From NCBI GenBank assembly GCA_964421595.1, contig CAYQXY010000004.1, positions 111,339 to 175,338 of the forward strand: a stretch of DNA of 64,000 bases. Direction: 5' to 3'. How positions within the stretch are numbered: position 1 is the first letter of the stretch; every line of letters starts with the position of its first letter. The DNA is from PXAP01 sp964421595 (GTDB lineage Bacteria; Bacteroidota; Bacteroidia; Bacteroidales; PUMT01). Positions 34,406 through 42,792 of this stretch are shown here, piece after piece. Made by a program: the position numbers and the translations under genes. The notes under the pieces were generated by a model, which saw nothing but the letters and a program-made list of their open reading frames with translations, was not told where the DNA came from and ran no database searches.

Positions 34406-34621
34406 TTTTATAGAATTACAAAACTACCCGCTAAATGGACATGATTTTATTTTTATCCGAAGATACAAAAAACGGATGAATAAAAAATTACGGGAAAGCG
34501 AAGCGGTTCATTCTGTAAGTCAAAATTTTGTAATATTTTAAACAAAATTCCGGCTTTTATTATACAGGATAAATTTAAGTATATTCGGATTAATTTCAAA
34601 CCATCCGAATGAGTAAAAGAA

Positions 34622-34704
34622 AAAACTGCCCCTTGATTCCTTTGTTATTATGATGGGTGCTAACCTGTCATACGGGATAAACAAAGAGGAGCCGGGGCAG
34701 TTTT
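34622..34704 (-). terminator. Long-stem terminator after the histidine kinase gene
   Basis: Outer 11-bp perfect stem AAAACTGCCCC / GGGGCAGTTTT with a 61-nt interior that can itself pair TTGTT with AACAA. On the minus strand it is followed by TTTTTTCTTTT. It fills most of the 315-bp gap between the hypothetical and kinase genes; nothing else is evident there. Confidence 0.65.
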
Positions 34705-34720
34705 ATTTTAAAGCCTGTTT

Positions 34721-35569
34721 CTAAAAGAAACTTGCAATGTTTCGTTTAGTTATTTTTGAAATCTGCTGAAGATGATTTTTAAGGAATGAATTTTTTCTTA
34801 CGGGCAGAGTAAAGTAAAAGCATGTTCCCTCGCCGGGTACTGACTCAGGCCACATGTCTCCACCCATTATATTGACAAGATTTTTTGAAAGTGCCAGTCC
34901 CAGTCCTGCTCCTTTTTTGAAACTGCATTTCTCTGACATTATCCTTGGCCGGAAGGGCTTGAAAAGATCTTCGCTGGTAACTGATCCCAGACCTATCCCG
35001 GTGTCCTTTACATAAAACCTGATCATTTCGTTGTCCAGTTTCACATAGCCAAACTCAATATGTCCTGAAGGTGTGAAATTGATTGCATTGTTTATCAGGT
35101 TTGTCAGGATTTGTCTAAGTCTTTTAATATCAGCTGTAAGAAAAAAATCATCTTTTTCTCCTTTGGAAACAATCAAACTGAGATCTTTTTGTCTGGCATT
35201 AAGTAACTCCTTGCTTGACTGATACAGATCATCCATCAGATCATTAAGATGAAATTCCTTTTCATAAAGCTTCAGGTCACCACATTGCAGTAGTGATGCG
35301 TCAATCATATTGTCAATTATCTCCAGGAGTTCAATTGAGTTCAGGTTTATCTGGTCAATACACTCATTTTTGTCGTTAGGGTCCATATGCTCATCGGTGA
35401 GGAGATTTGCAAACCCCACTATCGCATTCATCGGGGTACGGACATCATGGCTAATGTTTGACAGAATGATTGATTGCAGATTTTGCATACTGCCACGTGC
35501 GGCATTCAACTCATCCTCCAGTAATGCAATTTTATGTAGTAATCTATTATGTTCTTCTTTAGTATGCAT
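34721..35569 (-). CDS. Soluble sensor histidine kinase
   Basis: 282 residues. Short N-terminal coiled coil (LHKIALLEDELNAARGSMQNL), HisKA H-box LSNISHDVRTPMNAIVGFANLL (phospho-acceptor H41), then HATPase_c with N box RQILTNLINNAINFT, G1 VKDTGIGLG and G2 KGAGLGLALSKNLV. No transmembrane helix or PAS domain, so the input must come from a partner. No response regulator is adjacent. Next upstream on the strand is the TPR membrane protein (88 bp), which could provide the link. Confidence 0.88.
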   Translation of the reverse strand: MHTKEEHNRLLHKIALLEDELNAARGSMQNLQSIILSNISHDVRTPMNAIVGFANLLTDEHMDPNDKNECIDQINLNSIELLEIIDNMIDASLLQCGDLKLYEKEFHLNDLMDDLYQSSKELLNARQKDLSLIVSKGEKDDFFLTADIKRLRQILTNLINNAINFTPSGHIEFGYVKLDNEMIRFYVKDTGIGLGSVTSEDLFKPFRPRIMSEKCSFKKGAGLGLALSKNLVNIMGGDMWPESVPGEGTCFYFTLPVRKNSFLKNHLQQISKITKRNIASFF

Positions 35570-35657
35570 AGAGGTACGGATTTATGGGTATTAGAGAGAT
35601 TACCTGTCCTGGCATTGACCAATCAATGCCAGGCAAATTTTATAAACCTGTATAAAA

Positions 35658-36428
35658 CTACAGGTTTCTTAAAATCCGGTTTGCAGATTTACTATAAAAT
35701 CCATCGTTCTTGGCAATTACAGCAAACATGCTTTTTGCCATTTCCTGCTCGCCGGTTTTCAGGTAGCACAAACCCAGGTACCATTCTGCCTGTTCAATAA
35801 AAAGATTGTCATCATGATCAATTACTCCTTCAAATGACTTTTCGGCTACGGTAAACCTCTCTGTTTCCAGGTAAGAGATTCCCGAATAAAACCTTGAAGT
35901 GATATTTTCACTGTCATTTGCCAGAACTGTTTCGAAAAGCAGAAGTGCAGACTCGAACTCCTTATCCTCATATTTTTGCATGGCTTTAACGAGGACATCA
36001 TTAATTTGAGTATTTCCAGACCTTACATTCATCAGTCCGTCATAAGGCTGATAATACATTTCGAAAAGTTTATCAGCAGGTATAGTCCTGAAGGTAAACA
36101 GATATATGCCGGAACCCAGCAGAACAAATGCTGCCAGAGAAGCAACTGCTACACGAACCATATGAGGTATGGTGAACGTTTTTCTTGCTTTGGCTTTTGT
36201 TATGTGTACTTCATTCTCTTCTTTCTCAAACAAACTGTTTATCTGCGCCCGGAAATCCAGTGTTTCTTCATTCAGGATTGCCTTGCCAATATCTTTCTGC
36301 ATCTGTACTTCATCAGCCAGGGATGGGTTTACTTCCATTTCCTCTTTGAACCAGGTCAGTTCGTCCTGTTCCATTTTTTTGCTCAGGTATCTTTCGACAA
36401 AACCTGAATAGTCGATCTGATTGCTCAT
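35658..36428 (-). CDS. One-pass membrane protein with C-terminal TPR repeats (anti-sigma/adaptor-like)
   Basis: 256 residues: cytoplasmic acidic N-terminus (YSGFVERYLSKKMEQDELTWFKEEMEVNPSLADEVQMQKDIGKAI) like the N-termini of Bacteroidota anti-sigma-like proteins, one transmembrane helix at ~90-110 (VRVAVASLAAFVLLGSGIYLFTF), then two or three TPR units from ~145. The N-terminus resembles a sigma-binding anti-sigma domain without zinc motif. It sits between the kinase and the GG-peptide genes. With the CHAT protease and sigma gene at 37.6-41 kb it may form one signalling module. Function is inference. Confidence 0.7.
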   Translation of the reverse strand: MSNQIDYSGFVERYLSKKMEQDELTWFKEEMEVNPSLADEVQMQKDIGKAILNEETLDFRAQINSLFEKEENEVHITKAKARKTFTIPHMVRVAVASLAAFVLLGSGIYLFTFRTIPADKLFEMYYQPYDGLMNVRSGNTQINDVLVKAMQKYEDKEFESALLLFETVLANDSENITSRFYSGISYLETERFTVAEKSFEGVIDHDDNLFIEQAEWYLGLCYLKTGEQEMAKSMFAVIAKNDGFYSKSANRILRNL

Positions 36429-36732
36429 GATTGTTATATTTAGAATAGTAATAATTTAATTTACTGTATCAATTATATATATATTATAAAACACTCTTTT
36501 TAATCTTTAGTTGACTTATAGTCTGCTATTGCCTGTGGCAACAGCATTTTTAAAGCTATATACCCGCTTGGGGTTTAAAAGTTTCAATTGGATCTGTGTT
36601 AATTATGTTCCAATCCTTTATTTTTTCTGGCAAAAGCTCTTTGCCTTAAGTTCTGTTTCCTTGATTTACTTCTTTTCTCACTGTCTCAGTATTGTATACT
36701 TTTCTTTAACAACGGTTTTGGTTCTTTTGTAT
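36429..36732. other. T-rich intergenic region with a plus-oriented terminator-like hairpin
   Basis: 304 bp between the TPR gene and the GG-peptide genes. At 36524-36551 TGCT-A-TTGCC-TGT-GGCAA-C-AGCA is followed by TTTTT, a good intrinsic terminator on the plus strand although flanking genes are on the minus strand. A hydrophobic plus-strand ORF through this region runs into the N gap and is not supported. Confidence 0.45.
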
Positions 36733-36991
36733 CTATTCGTTCTTATCGCCTGGTACGGNNNNNNNNNNNNNNNNNNNNNNNNNNNNNNNNNNNNNNNNNN
36801 NNNNNNNNNNNNNNNNNNNNNNNNNNNNNNNNNNNNNNNNNNNNNNNNNNNNNNNNNNGATCAGGAATAAGAATGTCCTCGTCCATCGGGAGTTTTGATC
36901 CTCCGCTTGTGCCGCCTCTGATTGCTCCCAGTTGTGAATTGTCAAGCTGATCAGTTTTGAAAATTGTGTTGAAGCTGTTTAATGTTTTCAT
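36733..36991 (-). CDS. Double-glycine leader peptide precursor A (spans assembly gap)
   Basis: Leader MKTLNSFNTIFKTDQLDNSQ then LGAIRGG (27 residues), followed by a core starting TSGGSKLPMDEDILIPD. The frame resumes on the far side of the gap with VPGDKNE-stop. Joining the flanks with a zero-length gap gives 52 residues and the same 25-residue core as precursor B. The Q/L-x-x-IRGG ending is the signature of Bacteroidota GG-type leaders exported by C39 transporters. No Cys, Ser-rich or aromatic residues are in the core; it is acidic and Pro-rich. An AACCCTGAAAAA box precedes both precursor starts. Confidence 0.75.
36759..36858. other. Assembly gap (100 N) inside precursor A core
   Basis: Flanks match the uninterrupted precursor B sequence with no missing base, so the true gap is zero or a whole number of precursor repeat units. 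Confidence 0.95.
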
Positions 36992-37042
36992 GATTCGGTT
37001 TTTTTCAGGGTTGTGGGTTGTGGGTTGATTTACCGTAAGAGA

Positions 37043-37207
37043 CTATTCGTTTTTATCGCCTGGTACGGGATCAGGAATAAGAATGTCCTCGTCCATCGGG
37101 AGTTTTGATCCTCCGCTTGTGCCTCCGCGAATTGAGTTCATTTCGGAATAGTTTAGCTTAACTTCAGAATAACTTTTTAGTCCGGTGAAATTTTTCAGGG
37201 TTTTCAT
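37043..37207 (-). CDS. Double-glycine leader peptide precursor B
   Basis: 54 residues: leader MKTLKNFTGLKSYSEVKLNY then SEMNSIRGG (29), core TSGGSKLPMDEDILIPDPVP then GDKNE (25). Too short for the usual ORF cut-off. The core differs from precursor A by a single silent base, whereas the leaders share little beyond MKTL and IRGG. 51 bp upstream of precursor A on the same strand, so co-transcribed. Divergent from the TPR-CHAT gene across 383 bp. Likely a secreted peptide or a CHAT substrate; Arg before GG offers an alternative clan-CD cleavage site. Confidence 0.75.
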   Translation of the reverse strand: MKTLKNFTGLKSYSEVKLNYSEMNSIRGGTSGGSKLPMDEDILIPDPVPGDKNE

Positions 37208-37590
37208 TTTTTTGATTTTTCAGGGTTAATCTTATCTTAATTTTAATTTCGATCTCGTACTCTCTACTAAGAGGTACATAAATCGAAAAAACGTGACAAT
37301 GGTTTTAAAATAGTACCAAAAAACGTATTAAATTTTGGTCCTTCAAATAACATTAAATCAGATATATACAGCGATGAAAAATTTTTTCATTTTTTTTGGC
37401 CCGATGCAAAAGTTTCCGGGATTTTTGATCGACCCAAATTCGAAAAAAGTCCAAAACATGTTGTTTTTTGACCTGGTAACAGGTAACCATTCTAACCCGG
37501 AAACCGTATAAAAAGATATTTTAACTATTGGTTATACCAGGATAATTCGCTTAATTGCTTACTTTTATCGTTTAGTTCTGCCATACCACA
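37208..37590. other. Divergent regulatory region with three small hairpins
   Basis: 383 bp between precursor B (minus) and the TPR-CHAT gene (plus). It contains ATGAAAAA/TTTTTCAT followed by seven T residues (37374-37397, terminator-like on plus), a CCCG...CGGG element (37400-37420) 19/21 identical to 10110-10130, and ACCTG-GTAA-CAGGT (37471-37484). No ORF. An attenuator ahead of the CHAT gene is possible. Confidence 0.45.
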
Positions 37591-40413
37591 ATGATATATT
37601 TACTTAACTTATTTATTTTACTGGCCGGTGCATTTCCGGATACATATTCCTGTACAGCTGTTTCTGAATACATTCAAAATGAAAGCAATCCCGATTCCGC
37701 CCATATTTATAACAATATGGGAATTGAGAATTACCGGTCCGGAAATTATGAACTGGCCGCTGATCTGTTCCGGAAATCTTTAAGGAAAAAACGGGAGCTT
37801 CAGGGGTCTCTAACTGCCGATATGGCAAGTACATATAGTAATATTGGTGCAGTTAGTCGCCGGCTCAACAATAATGATGAAGCTATGCTCTATTATGATA
37901 CTGCCGGTTTTATTTTCCTTAATCAATATGGAGCCGATCATGCATGGCTTGGGGCGGTTTATCAGAACCAGGGAAATATACTGCGGGAGCAGAGGGATAT
38001 AAACAGCGCAATTTCTTACTACAAAAATGCTTTAAGAATATTTTTGAAGCATGACAGAATGGATTGGGTTGCCACATTGTATAACAATATCGGTATAGCT
38101 TACTGGATGGCAGGGGATTTTGAAGAGGCAAAACGTTATTATCTGCTCACCCTCGAGATAAGGCAGGAAACTGATCCCGGTTCTGTAGCCTTTCCCGCCG
38201 CCAACCTTGCAATGTGTTATGAGGCTACCGGCGATAGAGCTATGGCTGACTGGTTTTATAATATGGCATCATCGGCTTTATTGGAGGGACAGGGAGAAAA
38301 TCATCCGGATATTGCAACAAGTTTTATGAATTACGGATCGTTTCTTATAAAAGATGAAAACAGCAGGGACAAGGGGTATGAGATGTTGCTCAAAGCTTTG
38401 GATATTTACGGCTCAGTTTATGAAAATTCAGGCCAGTTTATTGCGCGGACATTCCTGAATTTGGGATACTATTATGAAGTTGCCGGGGATCCTTTGACCG
38501 CGCTTCAATATTACCATAAATCCGTTACAGCCAACAGCGAAACATTTAATTCTGAAAATGTCAGGCACAATCCTACATCAGCTGATCATGTCTATTCCCA
38601 TGATTTTATGCTGGAGAGTCTTAAACACAAGGCCTACGCACATTACCTGGTTTCAAATGTAAGTGAGCCGAAAGAAAATCTTGAAGCAAGTCTGGCTACA
38701 TACAAACTGGCGATGGATTTAATTGAGAAGATACGTACTGGTCATCAGACGGAGGACAGCCGGATATTGCTTTCAGAAAATGAACATCAGACTTTCCTGC
38801 AGGCTATTCATGTAGCATGGAAACTTTATGAAATGACTTCCGGGTCATCTTATCTGGAAGAGGCATTTTCTTTTTCCGAGAGGAGTAAGGCTGCAAGTTT
38901 GCTTTCTTCAATCAGGGATGTTGAGGCCAGATCTTTTGGCGGAGTTCCGGATGAGTTACTTCAGCAGGAACAAAACCTGAAAAAAGGCATAGCCGCATAC
39001 AGGGAACTTATATACGAAGAGCAGAAAGCTGTAAATGGCTGCAGGGATAAGATTGTTCTGTGGCAAGAACGGGTCTTTGCACTTGAGCTGGAAATGAGAC
39101 AGTTAATAAGCCGTCTTGAAGAAGAGTACCCTGATTACCACTCTTTGAAATATAATAACCAGGTTTCAGGCATTAAAGATGTAAAAGAGTTAATAGATAC
39201 CGGCGATGCACTTGTATCATATGTCTACAGCGATTCACTTGTGTATATATTCTCAGTTACCGGTAAAATGGCAGATTTTTACTGTATCAGGCATGACGGC
39301 TCAGTAGCTGACGAACTGGGAAGCCTTCTTGATGTCCTTACTCATGGCAACCTGGACAGCAGAGTCAGAAATGACTTCAACGAGTTTGCACAATCTTCCC
39401 GGTATTTATATGGACTGCTCATTGAACCTGTTTTATCAGGAATAAATAACAAAAGGCTGATCATCGTGCCGGACGGTATTCTCTCATATGTTCCATTCGA
39501 ATTGCTTATATCGGCCGATCCGGGCAAGAACAAAAATAATTACAAGACATTGCGTTATTTATTGCGTGATTTCACCGTTTCTTACGGCTATTCAGCCACC
39601 TTATGGAAGGAAAGTATGCAGAAACTTCCCGGAAAGGGAAAAGTAATGCTTGCCATGGCCCCTGCCTACGAGTATTCCGAACTGCCTTCACCTGAGGTTC
39701 TCCAGAGTCGGCAGTATTACCGTGACAAGCTGATGCCGCTGCCGGGAGCAAGGGAGGAAGCCTTGAGCATTGCCTCAATGATGAATGGAGAAGTCCTTCT
39801 TGATAAAGAGGCATCTGAATTAAATTTTAAGAATGTAGCCGGTGAATTCCAGCTTTTGCATCTTGCAATGCATACCCTTCTTGATGATGACAATCCCATG
39901 TTTTCCAAACTTGTTTTTTCCGAGCCGGTGAACAATAACGGAGACGATGAAGATGGTTTTCTGAATACATATGAGATTTACAATTTAAGGCTGAATGCGA
40001 ACCTGGCGGTGTTGAGTTCCTGTCGAAGCGGTTACGGAACACTCAGAAGGGGAGAAGGTGTGATGAGCCTGGCACGTGGATTCCTGTATGCAGGAGTTCC
40101 CTCGATTGTCATGACAAACTGGGAAATTGAAGACAAATCAGGTGCGGAGATAATGATCAGTTTCTACAGGTACCTTCTCAAAGGTTATAGAAAAGATGAT
40201 GCCCTGCGCATGGCAAGACTCGATTTTCTTGATAATACAGATATGCTAAAGGCACATCCTTATTTCTGGGGAGCGTATGTCTGCATTGGCAACCCGTCTG
40301 AAATATTCAGCAATTACAGGCACTTCTACCCATTTGTGACTTTCGGGTTACTTTTAATTGCCATGGTGTTAATTTTATGGTGGAGCCACAGAAGGAAAAT
40401 TTTAAGGAAATGA
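37591..40413 (+). CDS. TPR-CHAT protease with signal/anchor segments
   Basis: 940 residues. Hydrophobic start (MIYLLNLFILLAGAFPDTYS), 6-8 TPR units to ~400 (e.g. YNNMGIENYRSGNYELAADLFRKSL), coiled-coil ~450-530, CHAT domain ~560-905, and a C-terminal helix (FVTFGLLLIAMVLILWW). The caspase-like dyad is intact: H761 in LLHLAMHT and C811 in LSSCRSGYG, with the following GEGVMSLARGFLYAGVPSIVMTNWEI motif. CHAT proteases (clan CD) cut proteins on activation by partners; TPR-CHAT is the Csx29 effector of type III-E CRISPR. Signal and tail suggest a periplasmic body anchored in the membrane. Neighbours: GG peptides (divergent) and a sigma factor (convergent). Confidence 0.88.
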   Translation: MIYLLNLFILLAGAFPDTYSCTAVSEYIQNESNPDSAHIYNNMGIENYRSGNYELAADLFRKSLRKKRELQGSLTADMASTYSNIGAVSRRLNNNDEAMLYYDTAGFIFLNQYGADHAWLGAVYQNQGNILREQRDINSAISYYKNALRIFLKHDRMDWVATLYNNIGIAYWMAGDFEEAKRYYLLTLEIRQETDPGSVAFPAANLAMCYEATGDRAMADWFYNMASSALLEGQGENHPDIATSFMNYGSFLIKDENSRDKGYEMLLKALDIYGSVYENSGQFIARTFLNLGYYYEVAGDPLTALQYYHKSVTANSETFNSENVRHNPTSADHVYSHDFMLESLKHKAYAHYLVSNVSEPKENLEASLATYKLAMDLIEKIRTGHQTEDSRILLSENEHQTFLQAIHVAWKLYEMTSGSSYLEEAFSFSERSKAASLLSSIRDVEARSFGGVPDELLQQEQNLKKGIAAYRELIYEEQKAVNGCRDKIVLWQERVFALELEMRQLISRLEEEYPDYHSLKYNNQVSGIKDVKELIDTGDALVSYVYSDSLVYIFSVTGKMADFYCIRHDGSVADELGSLLDVLTHGNLDSRVRNDFNEFAQSSRYLYGLLIEPVLSGINNKRLIIVPDGILSYVPFELLISADPGKNKNNYKTLRYLLRDFTVSYGYSATLWKESMQKLPGKGKVMLAMAPAYEYSELPSPEVLQSRQYYRDKLMPLPGAREEALSIASMMNGEVLLDKEASELNFKNVAGEFQLLHLAMHTLLDDDNPMFSKLVFSEPVNNNGDDEDGFLNTYEIYNLRLNANLAVLSSCRSGYGTLRRGEGVMSLARGFLYAGVPSIVMTNWEIEDKSGAEIMISFYRYLLKGYRKDDALRMARLDFLDNTDMLKAHPYFWGAYVCIGNPSEIFSNYRHFYPFVTFGLLLIAMVLILWWSHRRKILRK

Positions 40414-40439
40414 CCTGCAAACATTTTATGATGAACAGG

Positions 40440-41066
40440 TTAAGTGTTCCCGTTATTCTTTTTGTTCAACTCAATATACTCAGGATCTTCCTTAATCATC
40501 TTCATGAGCAGTTGCATGCTTAAATATTTTTTCCTTCTGGCATAATCTTCTGTACTGTATTTCATTCTGATTGCTATTTCCCTGAAAGATTTTTTACGGA
40601 AATACATTTTCAGCACTCTTTTGCAATCTCCCGGCAGCTTGCGGTAATGTCTCTGGAAAATTTTCTCATTCTGGTTTGTCAGATATTCCTGGTATTCAGA
40701 GTCGCCGGGTGAATCATTGACAATGCCTGCTGCCAGGGTTTTCCTGTTAGATGAATCTTCAGGTTCCTCCATTGATCCATAGCTATTCTTTATACCCTTT
40801 TGACGGAACCAGATAAAACGGCATAACACGATGAAATAATTATGGAAAGAGGAGTTTATTACAAGATCGCCTTCCTTGAGCCTGGTGAATATAATAACCA
40901 GAGCCTCCTGAAACAGGTCTCTTGCATCCTGTTCATCACCCTCATGCTTAAGTACAATGCGTTCAACTTGAGGAAAATACTCTCTGTACAGGTATTCCAG
41001 TATTTCAGCCTTTCTGTTTTTGATACCACTCAGAAGGTTTTTATCGGAATACTTTTCCACAGGCAT
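40440..41066 (-). CDS. Sigma-70 family (ECF-like) RNA polymerase sigma factor
   Basis: 208 residues. Region 2 is EYLYREYFPQVERIVLKHEGDEQDARDLFQEALVIIFTRLKEG; region 4 is KLPGDCKRVLKMYFRKKSFREIAIRMKYSTEDYARRKKYLSMQLLMKMI. These are divergent but complete. It differs from the 32918 sigma. It converges with the TPR-CHAT gene (26 bp apart). This pairing of sigma, CHAT protease and a membrane TPR protein resembles the sigma/Csx30 output of type III-E CRISPR. Its target promoters are unknown: no TGTAACC/CGTC pair lies before it. Confidence 0.85.
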   Translation of the reverse strand: MPVEKYSDKNLLSGIKNRKAEILEYLYREYFPQVERIVLKHEGDEQDARDLFQEALVIIFTRLKEGDLVINSSFHNYFIVLCRFIWFRQKGIKNSYGSMEEPEDSSNRKTLAAGIVNDSPGDSEYQEYLTNQNEKIFQRHYRKLPGDCKRVLKMYFRKKSFREIAIRMKYSTEDYARRKKYLSMQLLMKMIKEDPEYIELNKKNNGNT

Positions 41067-41321
41067 TTTTAATTAGAAAAAAATAAAATTGTTTCCAAAC
41101 CTAAGAAATTAAAGGTACTCCTCAAAATTTATAAAAATTTTATAGCAGGAACTTCTGATAAAACTGAAGTTTTCATGCTTTTTAGATTAACATGTTTTAT
41201 ATCGGGTTAATTAATTGAAAAAAAGAAAAATTTATGTTTATTTTGGCACTATGTCTGGCCATAAAACTATCCGGCAGACATACAGTTTGTTGATTTTAAA
41301 AGTAATAATTTTTGTTTCATA

Positions 41322-42602
41322 ATGGAAAATGACCTAATTGAAGTTGATCCGGGTCCTGTCGGGGAATTAATTGAAAACTGGTTGTCAATCGCCGGTTTGC
41401 CCGAGGAATATGCTATTTTATTAAGAACGGTCGCCATTGTCGTTTTGATTATATTCGCGGCCTGGCTTTCCAATTTGGTAACAAGAAGACTTTTACTGGT
41501 TTATATTAGCCGCTGGATCAAAAGAAGTAAATCTATGTGGGATGATATACTTCTTGAACACAAACTACTTGACAGGCTTGCCAATTACGCTCCCGCACTT
41601 ATAATTTATTATGCTGTACCCGCGGCACTTTCAAACTATCCTGATATTGTGCGGCCAGTACAGGTTATGATATCTCTGACAATGATAATGCTTGCTATCC
41701 TTGTTATAGATGCATTACTCAATGCCCTTCATGAAATATACCAGACCTTTCCCATTTCCAGAGATGTTAATATAAAGGGATATATCCAGATAGTGAAAAT
41801 ACTTACCTATTTTGTTGGTATTATTTTATTTCTATCTGTTGTGATGGAAAAGTCACCTATTGTATTCCTGACCGGACTGGGTGCAATTGCGGCTGTTTTG
41901 CTACTTGTCTTCAAGGATACCATTCTCGGTTTTGTTGCCAGTATACAACTATCTGCAAATGATATGGTACGGATCGGCGACTGGATTGAGATGCCCGGAC
42001 ATAATGCTGACGGAACAGTACTGGAAATAACTCTCAATACCGTAAAAGTAAGGAACTGGGATCAGACAATTACAACTATCCCAACTTATGCCCTGATAGC
42101 TGAATCATTCTATAACTGGAGAGGGATGGAGCAATCAGGTGGACGGCGGATAAAAAGATCGATCAATATTGATATGAAGTCAGTGCAGTTCTGCACAACC
42201 GAAATGCTTGAAAAATTCAGCAAAATAAGGGTTCTTGAGTCATATATCCTGAAGAAGGAAGAGGAGTTGAAAAAGTATAATGAGTCAAATAACATTGATG
42301 ACAGCATTACAGTCAATAAGCGCAGGCAAACCAATATAGGTGTTTTTCGAAAATATATTGAACTTTATCTGCGAAATCGTCCAGATATTCATCCGGAAAT
42401 GACTTTCCTGGTAAGGCACCTTCAGCCTTCACCAGAAGGTATCCCTATAGAGATATATGTATTCAGCAAAGAACAGTCATGGCCGGTTTATGAAGGAGTT
42501 CAGGCAGATATCTTTGATCACATCCTGTCAGTCGTTCCCGAATTCGGGCTCAGGGTCTTTCAGAACCCTACCGGAGATGATTTCAGAAGACTATTAAATT
42601 AA
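41322..42602 (+). CDS. Mechanosensitive ion channel, MscS family
   Basis: 426 residues with four or five helices in the first 200 (LLRTVAIVVLIIFAAWLSNLV, PALIIYYAVPAALS, VMISLTMIMLAILVIDALL, ILTYFVGIILFLSVVM) and the MscS pore/upper beta domain GLGAIAAVLLLVFKDTILGFVASIQL, then DMVRIGDWIEMPGHNADGTVLEITLNTVKVRNWD. Opens under membrane tension to release solutes. C-terminal extension of ~100 residues is seen in Bacteroidota YbdG-like types. Monocistronic. Confidence 0.9.
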   Translation: MENDLIEVDPGPVGELIENWLSIAGLPEEYAILLRTVAIVVLIIFAAWLSNLVTRRLLLVYISRWIKRSKSMWDDILLEHKLLDRLANYAPALIIYYAVPAALSNYPDIVRPVQVMISLTMIMLAILVIDALLNALHEIYQTFPISRDVNIKGYIQIVKILTYFVGIILFLSVVMEKSPIVFLTGLGAIAAVLLLVFKDTILGFVASIQLSANDMVRIGDWIEMPGHNADGTVLEITLNTVKVRNWDQTITTIPTYALIAESFYNWRGMEQSGGRRIKRSINIDMKSVQFCTTEMLEKFSKIRVLESYILKKEEELKKYNESNNIDDSITVNKRRQTNIGVFRKYIELYLRNRPDIHPEMTFLVRHLQPSPEGIPIEIYVFSKEQSWPVYEGVQADIFDHILSVVPEFGLRVFQNPTGDDFRRLLN

Positions 42603-42792
42603 ATCTCCAGCACCTCCGGCTGTGCCGGTATCATAGGTGGTATAGCAACATGATAAGGAATCTTGTCGTTTTTTTTACTAAAGATGGGTCATCTGTGCCT
42701 TATTTCAACTGGGATAATGGAGACGATAAATTATCTCTGGTATACCCGGGAGTTTAATGTTTTCAGCGAGTTAACATTTTCTGAATCCGGGT

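Noticed and set aside
34609..34724. Two overlapping micro-ORFs (14 and 24 codons) within the long hairpin
   Set aside because: They lie inside a terminator-like structure and are probably chance ORFs.
36511..36870. Hydrophobic plus-strand ORF
   Set aside because: It runs into the N gap, has no homology I can recognise, and is antisense to the precursor gene.
42650..42757. 35-codon ORF after the MscS gene (DGSSVPYFNWDNGDDKLS)
   Set aside because: Looks protein-like but is isolated, with no start signals or family; possibly a gene fragment, too weak to annotate.
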